A stretch of 64,000 nucleotides of DNA from Papilionanthe hookeriana x Papilionanthe teres. Lineage: Eukaryota > Streptophyta > Magnoliopsida > Asparagales > Orchidaceae. This document shows, piece by piece, positions 52,025-62,675 of the stretch; position 1 is the stretch's first letter, and every line of letters begins with the position of its first letter. The notes under the pieces were generated by a model. The model had not been told where the DNA came from. It searched no databases and saw nothing but the letters and a program-made list of their open reading frames with translations. The translations under genes were made by a program, and so were the position numbers. The stretch covers positions 75,909,306 through 75,973,305 of the forward strand of contig CM040426.1 in NCBI GenBank assembly GCA_022702705.1, written 5' to 3'.

Positions 52025-55000
52025 GTGTAGACCTCGCTTTTCTTCGAGGTTTAGTATTCCTCCTAGATTTAGGATTCTAGCCTCAGGAGCTTCCCCGACG
52101 ATCCTAGATTCCTAGCGATGGGACCCACCTCGTTTTAGAGTGTCTGGAAGCCACTTCGTTACTCTTTGAAATCTCGTACGAGATTCCGTACCGCTAGTCC
52201 ATAGTCGGTCGAAATTGACGTCAGGAGTTCAAATTGAGTCCCTATAGGACCTCTGGACATTAGGACAGCCTCGTGCACGTCTTACACACCTACACCATTC
52301 TGATCGATCGAACTCGAGTCGAATTTTGCGACGATACCAAATTTCGACGCAATTTTGACGCGACCGTCGACGAGGTTGCCCAGACGACCTCGGATGACGA
52401 AACGGACTGCGTCGATGCGTCCGGAACGTCGATTTTACCTAAAATTGACATTCAATTTGTGACGATAGCCTGTCGGGGGGCGAAAGTTGTGAATTAGGGC
52501 TTAAAATGTAATTATGATAATTATAATATTTATATATATTTATAAATTAAAAGTTCCGACCCCTAATTCCCTCTTACGCGTGATTCGGCCCGTCTCCTCC
52601 CGCGCTCGAGCCGCACGCCTCTCGCCCCATCTTCTGTGGTTTCCTCCTCGACTCGCACGAAGTCGATCCCATCTCTTATCCCTCGCAGGCGCCCATCCCT
52701 CGCAGCTCATCTTCTGCTCTCTGCGGCATCTCTATCCCTGCGGCATCCCGCACGCGCAGGTGGCCCGAGCGGCATTTCTCCCCCATTCTCTCGTGCCTTA
52801 CCCGAGCCTACTCGACTCTACGGGTGAGTAGCGGCCCTTCTTCTCCTTCTCCGCCTATATAAACCCCATTTTGGGATGAAATTAGGGCTGGCCGAAAATC
52901 CTAGCGAGGAGGGGAAAACGCTGCTGGACTGCTACCTGAACTTTGTTATTTCTTTTTATGTGCTTCCTGTTGTCTGGTAACTCTCCCTACCCCTTTCTCC
53001 TCTTCGGTTTGGCTCCAGATACCCGTAACCTTGCTGCTGGTGCGTTTTGTTTTCTGTTTATTGATTCAGTGGGGTGTTTATATGCTATAGGATGCCTTAT
53101 CTAATTGCGTGAAACGATGGTTCTTAGCTTTCATTCTCTAATGTCATGCTAGTGTAATCTTATACAAATGATGGGAATATTTTATTGCTTGAAGCATGAA
53201 CAAGAATAGAGATTGGAGCCTGTTTTAAAGTATGAGCTTAATTATTTGTTTGAAGTAGTGGAAATATAGCATAATATCAGCTCTTCTCTTTTCTCTACTT
53301 GCTTAAAGTGGTGAAACTGTGGCATATTTCTATTCTCTGTGGTTAAAAAATGTTGGAACATGGCTTTGGAATAATGCTAGCTTCTCTTGCAAACATGTTG
53401 GGATGTGCACTATGAGGCTCTTCATTCACTCTTGTTTTCCATGAATCGTAGAAGAGCTTATTTTGTTATTCCATGTGCATGTAGGGCTCGGTTTTGGGCT
53501 CCTTGTAGCTTTGCCTTAATAAAAATGCATGTTATCAAAATTTGTAGCAAGGTATAAACGCTCTATATCTTAGCATGTTGGACATGAGGAAATGTGCATA
53601 TTAGCTTCATGTTAGGTGTGGCTTTAATTCTATCATAATTCCTTTGGAAATCTAGTTGGCTTGGCTTAACTCTTACTTGAAAGGCTATTCTAACATGTGG
53701 ATACTTGCTATTCTTATTTCAATGTTTTAAGAGGCTCATTTTGGCTCTGTTTGGGAGCTTGGTTGGTTTGATTTATTTCCGATTTGAGAGCCTACTTTGG
53801 TATTCTGGATTTATTCTTATATTGGGCTTTGTTGAAATTTTGCTATACTCTTTGTGTTAAGCTTGATCCTAGCCGGATTTTGGCCTCATATGGCTCGGTT
53901 TTCAGTTGGCATTGCTTTGTATTCTTGTTTTCGAATTGAAGTCGGCTTCATTCCAATTCAGCCATGGCTCGGGTTCGACCCTATATGGGCTCGGGTTTGG
54001 CTCCTTTAACTCCTCTTTTGTTTTAGCCTTGAGTGGAGAATGTTGTAGCTTGATTTTAGGTTGGTTCCCATCCTTTCTATGGCTCGGGTTGGGCTTGCAG
54101 TGGCTCGATTTTCCCCTTCTAATGTTAATCCCTATTTTAGCTCTGTTTTGAGTGGGATGTAGCTCATTGTTGGCTCGGTTTCTTGCTCAATGGTGGTTTG
54201 GGTTTAGCTTTATCTTCGGAGTTGTTGTAATTTGGAGTTGGGCTGATTTATTTGGTTCGGCTGGGTGCTTACTGATGGCTCGGGTTTGATCCTATCTTGG
54301 CTCGGGTTGGGACTTTGGTGCTCTTCGGGTTTGATTTGATGTTGGGGCTGCTTTAATTTAGAATTGGGCTCGGGTTTGTGCTCTGTTTGGGCTTTATGTG
54401 GGCTGAGCTCTATGTCTATTTAGTGAGGGCTCTCTAGTGTGTTTGTGAAGGATTTGGGTTCAGTTTGGGGCTTGGCCGTGAGCCTCTTGATGTTGATTTG
54501 TGATTTTGAGGCTGGATGGGGGCTTTACTTATTGCTGCCCCTTTGTTGTGGCCTTGGCCGAGAGCCTCATGGTGGTGATTAATGTGGTGATGGCTTTGCT
54601 TATTGCTATGTTTGAACTTGGAATTGATGGGAAATGTAATTTAGAATTGTTTCTCGTCTGCTTTTTGGAGTGAATTGGGGATCGATGCTTGAGGCACTTT
54701 CTTAAAGATTTTACTTGGTGGGATTGATGCTAGTTTTGAGACTTTTGGGCTGGTATACTCACTTTCTTATGGATTGGAAGTTTTCCTGATTTTCCTATTG
54801 TGATCCCGGCCCCGAGCCAGTAGGTAGACCTATTGAGAGAGTTTGTGCATTGGGGGCTGATGTCTGTTTTTGAGATTTGACGTATCCGGATTTTACTGCA
54901 GGTTTGGAGTCCGGTAGTCAGTTTTCCCCGAGTCATTTTTTTTTCTTTTCTCGTTCGATTTGCGAAGTTTTTAAACGGTTCTCGAAGGTTACTGCTTTTG

Positions 55001-55490
55001 GTTTAGTTTTATCTAAATGCAAAGGATACCCATTTCGGAGCCGATCCAATTGTGTCCAAGTGAGAAAATGACGTCCCCAGGACTGATTCGAGGATCTCGG
55101 GTCATGCTTTCAGCGTTCTGTTGTTACATGTTTTAGGGGCGAGTGGATTAACCTTCCTCCCGTTTTAGTCTTTCCGGGTCTGGAGGCGGGTTAATCTCCT
55201 CTTCTTCCCCTCCTTATTGATTTACACGTGTTCCCCGCTTCACGGAGTCGGTTTTGTTTTGTTTTGTTTTGTTTTGGGGCAATGACGGCGATGATGCAAA
55301 AGGCACGCCAGTGATAGAGTAGAATGATATCCCATCCTATGACATCAGGACTCGCTCCAGAGCCCTGTTGAACCGTAGGATGACGGTATCATTCACCGCT
55401 ATAAGACAAGCGGGGCACCTGTACCTTCTTAGGATTGTTAGCGATCCTTCCCGACGAAATGATCGACTCGTGGACAATCATAATTTTCAA
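52025..55490 (+). mobile_element. Long LTR-like, GC-richer region with promoter-like block
   Basis: Starts TGTAGACCTCGCTTTTCTTC, style and composition of a chromovirus LTR start. A C-rich block leads to CCTATATAAACCCC (TATA box ~52855-52862) and a purine-rich GAGGAGGGGAAAACGC downstream. There is no coding sequence. 53.8-54.6 kb repeats the word GGCTCGGGTT at irregular spacing. I could not find a partner LTR or clear primer site, so the class is inferred. Confidence 0.4.
52855..52863 (+). promoter_or_regulatory. TATA box in LTR-like region
   Basis: CTATATAAA lies between a C-rich upstream block and a GA-rich leader, as in retrotransposon LTR promoters. Activity is unknown. Confidence 0.4.
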
Positions 55491-56597
55491 AATCTGATAA
55501 AAATATGATATTACATTTTGAAACAAAAATATATATATCTTTCCACTACAATCGGAAATTGATAAAACTCTTTTGTGTGCTCGAAACTCATGTGCATGCT
55601 TAAAAATATAAATTTCAAAGACTATATTATAAAATCTGGTTGTCCACTTGTTGATTATCGGTTTTAGGTTGAGGAATACTCTCGCGAGTCAGGTTTAGTT
55701 GGACACCCTTCTAGTTGAGTGGCGGGCTCTATACACTCGTGTGACCGAAGTAGTCTTCGACGATCCTTCGAGCGAGCATCTACACGGTTCGAGCTTAGCC
55801 TCGACCCGAGTGCTTGCGGTTTTCTTCGGGCTTTCGTTTGATTTTTTGTGAAGCACTCGTGGTTCTTTTTCCGGGATTTCCCGAGGTTTTGATGATTTTA
55901 TTTTTGACTTTCGTTTGTTTTCTCGGGTTTTTCCTGTTATGAGTCAGTCCCCTTGCTTTCTCGAGCTTTTCGACGACTTTTTCCTTCTCTTGTTTGGCTT
56001 TTATGTGATACACTCCTGCCGGCTACACATAAGAAGACTACGGATCTTCCAGAGTATACGGGTTTGTTTACATTTACGGCGCGTTATTTTTTGCGTCATA
56101 TTCTTTGCATCGTTATACTTTGTTTAGTCGTTACTTTTGTATATCTACTCTCGCATGCTTTCCTGCTTAAGCACGTCGTACTTATACTTCTATTGCATGC
56201 TTTATTGTTTTCCTCGTCTACATACCTTCTTATACATCGTACTAACTTTGAACATACTTGCATAGGATGTTTAGGAGAACTCAACCATGAAGCCACTTGA
56301 TTGAACATTTTGACTACCATCTTAGAAAACTTAACCTCTTCACATGAAGCTGGAATAGCAATGATGGTCAAAGACTGGTCATCTTAACAACAAAACATGT
56401 CTTCATCAACTAAACCATTCCTTAGTGATTAAACAATAAACCATAGTGATTTCGAGGTCATTCGCCAGCGTGACATAACATCCTCAGCCTTTCTTGGGCC
56501 TTTGTATAGCTGCTGTCATCGATATAAGCTCCGACTCGTTTTAGGATTCAGGGTTGTCGTTCGTTACGACCTGAAATCCTCAGCATCTTCAAGTGCT

Positions 56598-56622
56598 ATT
56601 CGTGTGATCGTTTCACACGAAT
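56598..56622. repeat. Perfect hairpin, 10-bp stem
   Basis: ATTCGTGTGA - TCGTT - TCACACGAAT. Confidence 0.9.
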
Positions 56623-56887
56623 GTAAGCTCCTAATTAAATAAAATTGACGGGATGAAACACTTAAATACTATCTCCTCTAAATCGAAGCCAAATCATAGG
56701 ATAGCTTAGGAAGTCACGGGTTCGCCTCCGGATCTACGATATCCCCGGTATTTCTTCCTTGGATCCTACAATAAAATGTTCGGATTCGAGTCAGTCCCCT
56801 TCACACCTCTTTCGTCTAATTACGTTGAAAAGTCCTTTCCTTTTGATCTCCTGAAGATAATATTTCACGATTTTTATCGAGAGTTTT

Positions 56888-56911
56888 CTTAAGTGATTTC
56901 GGTCACTTAAG
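56888..56911. repeat. Perfect hairpin, 9-bp stem
   Basis: CTTAAGTGA - TTTCGG - TCACTTAAG. Confidence 0.9.
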
Positions 56912-57080
56912 ATGTAATTAACTATAAGAACTTGCCATTATAGGAAGCATTTCCGAACCAACTTAAAATAAACCCTATTTAATTCTTCGTATTAAATAGA
57001 GAACATATCGACGAAATAAAAATGGTTTCGCAGACCAAACGGACGTCATATATTTTTTAGTTTATTTGATCGAGCATCAC

Positions 57081-57126
57081 CCTCAAGTCTTGTGTTTATC
57101 TTTCGGGATAAATGCATGACTTGAGG
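57081..57126. repeat. Two-step hairpin
   Basis: Outer stem CCTCAAGTC / GACTTGAGG (57081-57089 with 57118-57126) and inner stem TTTATC / GATAAA (57095-57100 with 57107-57112) around TTTCGG. Confidence 0.88.
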
Positions 57127-57300
57127 TGTAGCGCTCTTTCATTTAAACTATGAAAAATATGGGGTCAGTTTGATTCCCTTCCTTTTCTTGAAGGATCCTT
57201 CCGAAGCGGGCGACGGGATTTCAATTCAGGCGACCGACGGCTTCTTACGGGCACTTCACACACAAAAAAACGCCGACATGAGGTTTCTTAAAGCTCTTTC

Positions 57301-58736
57301 CGACACAAGGTACCAACTTCCTGATTTTGAGCGCAGCAGCTAAGTGGTTAAGAGGAGGAATGAATTGTTCAACAAAAGAAACTCATCATTACGGTATATG
57401 AAAGAAGTGGGTCATCCTCCGAGATATACCAATATATTCCTTCAAAAAATAGGCAAATATAGTTGTTGGAATGACATCACTACATAATTTTATACGAACA
57501 CATACATCTAGAAATGATATTGATTTTAGGGTCTTAAATGAAGATTCAACTTGCACACTTGCGAAAGCATTCGAACATCAAGTCAAACAATTGTTGCACG
57601 ATGAAGACTCTCCGAATGAGAGGATGTTCAAGAGAAGATTCAGTTAAAAGAAGAGATTAAAAATGCTTTGATGAACTTGAGTGTATTTTTGTAGCGTGTC
57701 TTTCTATATGTATGTAGCATTTTGTATTGAGGATTTATTGATGTCTACTTTCTATTCTTTTTTTAATTATAAGGAAATTTTTTTTATTTGTTATATTGCA
57801 TATCTAGTCTTTTTTGTCAATTAAAATCATAATATTTTTAATCATAAAAAAGTGAGTTTAAGGTCCTCAGATACTTCAAGAGCTATAAACTGTTACTGCG
57901 GTATGCAGTGTTCTAAGAACACACAAGAAGAAAAGACAATTATGAGAGGAGTTTTATTCATGTCTCACAAATAGGACATGAAGATCGTAGAATTTTCATT
58001 GGGCTGACGATATATACGAGTTCGCTTCAGATAGCGATCAGTGAGGAAAGATGTTATTGACAAAAAATTATTAAGAAGACTTGATCGTTTGGTTATGACG
58101 TCGAATGTCATTATAGGATTACTAACTATTTTTGCAGTTCTTATTATTGGGGTTTTATGCATGACCTAATGAGTTATGATTAATGTATTAGAGAAATTTG
58201 GACTTCTAATGTGTTCCATATATTTTTTGACATGTTTTCGTTATTCTGGTGCAATTATATAGAAAACTGTTATCATTCAAATGAATTTCATATATCAGGT
58301 CAGAAATAACAGCAGCACAACAGATTATCCAAACATACTCGTGCTATTCCAACAATAGTTTTCTGATAACACTTATGAAGCTACTTCTAAAAAAAAGCTT
58401 CACAGATGCTTCTTCCCGCCCAAAACTCATTCTAAATTGCAATGAAAATAGTTTACTGTCTTCAATCTTGCAAAAACAAGTAACATATGCATCTAGAATA
58501 TTAAAATTACTCTGTTGAGCCCCACACCCTACATTCACTGTAAGAAAACAAGATAAAAATACAAACATGTAAAATCAAGAAAATTCGAGAGGGAGTTTAA
58601 TACAAACATTATTATTAAAAAATCAAAATTAATAATAATAATTGTTAGTTATGTGAGGGAGATTTAATACACGTATTATTATTAAAAAGTCAAAATTATT
58701 AATAACAAACCTCAAGTAAAAACCATACAATCATTC
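57301..58736. other. AT-rich sequence, nothing assigned
   Basis: A plus-strand frame ending near 58166 would encode a hydrophobic tail (LLTIFAVLIIGVLCMT), and a minus-strand frame at 58344-58568 follows an acceptor-like TTACAG. Neither matches a family I recognise. Confidence 0.3.
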
Positions 58737-59037
58737 AACAACAACAATAACAACAAGCCTCTATCCCACTAAGTGGGGACGGCTGCATGAATCAATTTTC
58801 TCCATTGCGACTTATTGAGTGTCAAATTTTCATCTAATTCTAATAAATTAGGATTATATTTTGTATATAATATTCCCACTTTCTAAGTTAACCTTTGCCC
58901 TTTTAACATAAGTCGAATCTAAAACATCTATTCTCCTAATCGAATCATCAGATGGTCGATGTTTAGTGTGGCCAAACCATTTAAGAAAACTCTCTCTAAT
59001 TTTATCGCCACTAGAGCTACATCAATCCTATCACGGA
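58737..59037 (-). mobile_element. RTE LINE 3' fragment
   Basis: CAACAACAATAACAACAAG, then TATCCCACTAAGTGGGGACG is the RTE 3' end in reverse. It continues into sequence matching ~28690-28900 of the full copy (ATCAGATGGTCGATG, CCTATCACGGAT). It is interrupted by the MITE at 59038 and resumes at 59603 for a short distance. Confidence 0.8.
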
Positions 59038-59602
59038 TAGGGTTGGCAAAACGGCTGCTCCTTAGTGGACATTTCGTGCTCGGCTCGTTAAGAAGCTCGT
59101 GTTTCACTTATTCACTAAGCACATGGGACGAAAATGAATAATAATTTCGCGCTCAATATTTAAATGAGTCGAACACTAATAAAGATATGTTTGTTCGTGT
59201 TCAACTCGTTATGGCTCTAAATATATATATATATATTGATGTGTAGTGTTTCTAAATAATTTAATTTATTATAATGCTATAAAGCTTTATAATCAATTAA
59301 AATTATTAATTAGAAAATAGAATAAAAATATATTAAATTATATTTAAGTGATGTTTTAATATAAATAATAAGAGTAAGATTAATCTTGCCCATACCTTTA
59401 ACATCCCGCAGTTATGTGACAAGGATTATCAAAATGATTCATTATTTGCTTGTGTTCAGCTCGTTAAAAAAACGAGCTGAGCATGAACAATTTTTTTGTG
59501 TTGAAAATATAAACGAGCCAAACATAAATAGGGTTATTTTTTTAACGAGCGGGACACAAGCTGAGCTTTGGCTCGCTCGTGTTCGGCTCGTTTACACCCC
59601 TA
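59038..59602. mobile_element. hAT-like MITE (TAGGGKT family) with 8-bp TSD
   Basis: Starts TAGGGTTGGCAAAACGGCT and ends CGTTTACACCCCTA. Flanks ATCACGGA (59030-59037) and ATCACGAA (59603-59610) form an 8-bp target duplication with one mismatch. The core is AT-rich with GCTCGTT / AACGAGC words. It lies within the RTE fragment. Confidence 0.82.
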
Positions 59603-59972
59603 ATCACGAACATATCCATACAACCTTTCATTAATTAAAGAAATCAAGAACATTAAATCTCAGCTCACACATAATTCCTATCCTCTTTTCAGGAAGATGT
59701 AAGGACGTGAAAAGTTGTTTAATCGTCCTGTTAAAATAAAAAAATATCCAAAACCTATGCCCGTAGTTCTCGCTTCCTCTAATTATTCTCATCTCACTTA
59801 AGCCAATCTCACTACTCCGTGGCACTCACTTCTCTCCCTCAATCAAAAGCTCAAATGCTACTCATTCATGCCATTGACTGACGTGGCTCTCACGTAAGGA
59901 GGGGCTAAAACGATTGGAGGGTGCAGAACCAATTCAGCCAAGCAGCAACTTTGGTTGGTCGGCCGGTCCAAT

Positions 59973-60129
59973 CCAGGGCTGGGTTTGGGTTTGGCATCCA
60001 AAGGGAGGGGCATCCCCTTCCTATTTATCTATTATTATTATTATTATTATTATCCAGGGCTGAGTTTGGGTTTGGCATCCAAAAGGAGGAACATCCCCTT
60101 CCAATTTATCTATTATTATTATTATTATC
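59973..60129 (+). repeat. Tandem duplication of an 80-bp unit with (TTA)n
   Basis: CCAGGGCTGGGTTTGGGTTT (59973) and CCAGGGCTGAGTTTGGGTTT (60053) start two near-identical units, each ending in a TTA run. Confidence 0.9.

Positions 60130-60133
<4 letters not shown>

Positions 60134-60181
<48 letters not shown>
60134..60181. repeat. (AT)n microsatellite
   Basis: Uninterrupted AT run touching the 3' end of the L1-like relic, as at 42012-42061. Confidence 0.93.
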
Positions 60182-60184
<3 letters not shown>

Positions 60185-61760
60185 CCCAAGGGCTAATATA
60201 TTAAAAAAGGAAAGATACATATAGGTTGGATAAGAGGGCCCAAACTGGCGCTCTAACCACCCGATATACAACACACACCAAGGTCCAAGAAAAATACATG
60301 TTTACCCAAAAAAACCAGGATTAAAACGTAGACATGTAAATTTATGCCAAAATTCTGCTAAAACTCGCAGATTCAGGGAGCTTGAGAACGACCCAATGTA
60401 GCATTACCTATCTTTGGTTTTAGGAAGGGAGCCAATTCACAAATGGTTAAGTTTACTGTCATTACCTGAAACAATCAATATATCATCCCTTAAATTCCTG
60501 AGTTCTAGTAGGCCTCTATTCTTATTCTTCTTCCTGGATGTGTAAACCTGTCATTCCTCATCCGAAGACTGGCTCATCTATTCTGTGTATTGGTCCAAAG
60601 ATTGTCCGGCATGTAGGCTGTTGCACATCATGATCCTCTTGTGTCTGATTAATAGTAACAACTTGCTCGATCTGTTCTAGGGTAGGAGAAGCATGAAATG
60701 TCTCTTCTGCCCCCACTAACAGAGGTTCCACAGGACGAATCAGAGGACCTAAATCTTGTGCATTGTGTGGAGGATGAGTAGTTGCCATATTGCCCACAGG
60801 GATAGTAGAACCTTCAGCAACATCGGCTAGTGGACTAGATGGTACGGTTACCACAGTGTTATTATGGTTAGAGATATCCTTGTGATGTTCAAGAGTGTCA
60901 CTAACTTGGAGCAGATTAGGAGGAAGGGGAATCTCTACTTCTGATTGAGCACTTTTTTTTTGGTTTTAGGGAGTTGGTGACATTGAGAATTTGAGTGGCC
61001 AAACATATGACAATCCGAGCAACACAAAATGAAAGACTCAATAACTACCATTGGTCAATATCCCTGTTGTGAGTCTAATCAAATTTTCTCATGAGCGATT
61101 GAAGTGATGTCTCTTTGAACAAGCACCCTAGCTTCTGAAGGACGTGAAAGATTAAAAGTAGGAATGTCTGTTTTGAGTGACTTACCATAGGCTAAGCCAA
61201 TAAAGTATAACACTTCTTGAGTAAAATAATGAAATTCAGGTCAGGGAGGCGAATCCAGACCGGAATGGTTGGGAGTTCCGTCGGTGGTCAAAATTAGACC
61301 ATTTCAAAATTTTCATTGCTCTGTTATCAATCCAAACTAATTTTCTAGCAAATAAGCGTGTAATCCTCTTCACAGTTAAGTTGAATAAGGATGTGTCAAA
61401 CATCTAAGAGTCCAATTTTTCACTCTCCAACAAGGTGCATAAACTCAAATTCCTTACGAATAATCTCCATTTTGGGATGGGCATAAAGGAATTTCCCGCC
61501 CAAATTCAGACTATATGAGTAAGCAAACTGATTACATTTGGCTTCAGTAAAAAAAATGGTTGGCTTCTCATTCTTTCTACTAGGTTTCTTGATGTAACAA
61601 AACTCATCACCCTCCGCCAGCGCAAAGGAAGACAGGAATAAACACGATTTATGAGTACTTGAGGCGTGAACACCCGCAAGGGCAGCAGCATAAGTTTAGT
61701 CCGAAGCCATCACCAATTGAAAAGCGCGGTGTTAGGAACAGTGCAGGCGTGGTCAATGAA
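60182..61760 (-). mobile_element. L1-type LINE ORF1 relic
   Basis: The minus strand shows VWIRLPDLNF (~61225-61260) and a CCHC knuckle CSDCHMFGHSNSQC (~60980-61025). These are the DUF4283-type and zf-CCHC parts of plant L1 ORF1. An acidic/Pro-rich frame follows at 60558-60854. No RT is present; 3' sequence ends AATATATTAGCCCTTGGGCT before an AT run. Stops are frequent. Confidence 0.75.
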
Positions 61761-62544
61761 AGAGCAGACTCCGAGCCCGACAATTAAGGCAGCAAGGAAC
61801 GAGCAGTGGAATTCCCTTCTTCGAACAGAGGACGAAAGGTGATTCGGTTTGGAATACGCCGGAGATCATCCTTCAACGAGTAGCCAAATTCGAAGAGGCG
61901 TGACCCTTCTTTGAGCACGACGAAGGACGACACGACGAAGCCTCTTCAAATTCATATGACGATTTCCAGACGTGGATATATATATTATATATATTTGTTT
62001 CCTATTTTTAAGGTTCAATTTTTATTGAGTTTTTTTCTGCATAGGCGTTTCTCCCTTGTTAGGGTTGTATTCGAGGACAGGTGGTCCACTGACTACATTT
62101 TGCTCTGAGGTGGTGACTGTCTCCTCATAATCCCCTTCCTCCCAACTAATCCAATGGTTGTCACCATTCCTCAATCGCTCACCTGCTGTCGTCACCCTCT
62201 CTTACAAGTTGCCTGCTTCTAGCCGACACCCCCCTTGTCGTTACCCCTGCTATTACTGCCCCTGCACCCACCGTGCAGCCACTACCCTTCCTACCCACCT
62301 CAAGCTGCAGTCATCACCTCCCTACCATCGCTTGCTACAACTGAAACCTTTCCAGCAACCATCCAGCCTGCCGCCACCTAGCTCATACTTTCTCCTAGTT
62401 GTCCAAGGGTTATCATATCCCCGCCCTAGCAGGATAGTTGTGTTTTGTTGTGTTTTCTTTCCTATTTTGAGTCTTAACTATAACCCCCTTGTTTTTTAGT
62501 AATACAAATTGTTTAACTATCAGATTTTTTTTTAACTCTGGCAA

Positions 62545-62560
62545 TTAGTATCATAACTAG
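62545..62560 (+). other. Primer-binding-site remnant of gypsy
   Basis: TTAGTATCATAACTAG resembles the tRNA-Met-type TTGGTATCAGAGCTAG site used by the other gypsy elements here. Confidence 0.6.
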
Positions 62561-62675
62561 TCCAATCCTTATCCCATCCTAAGGTTTCCTAGCATCCACC
62601 ACACACAACCCATCTCCAATCTAAAAAGTTTCTTTCCTATCCTCAATACTCTCTCCTAAATCTCAAACCCTAGCA

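Larger units (their letters stand above)
55491..57300. other. Unclassified region with cluster of short hairpins
   Basis: Non-coding. Four stem-loops with TCG-containing loops lie at 56543-56580, 56598-56622, 56888-56911 and 57081-57126. No protein family was recognised. It may be internal sequence of the same element as 52.0-55.5 kb. Confidence 0.45.

Noticed and set aside
52514..52831. 105-residue Ser/Arg/Pro-rich frame
   Set aside because: Upstream of a TATA box in a C-rich LTR-like block; no homology recognised.
62158..62499. 113-residue Pro/Ser/His-rich frame
   Set aside because: Located in the LTR-like C-rich sequence before the gypsy primer site; composition artefact.
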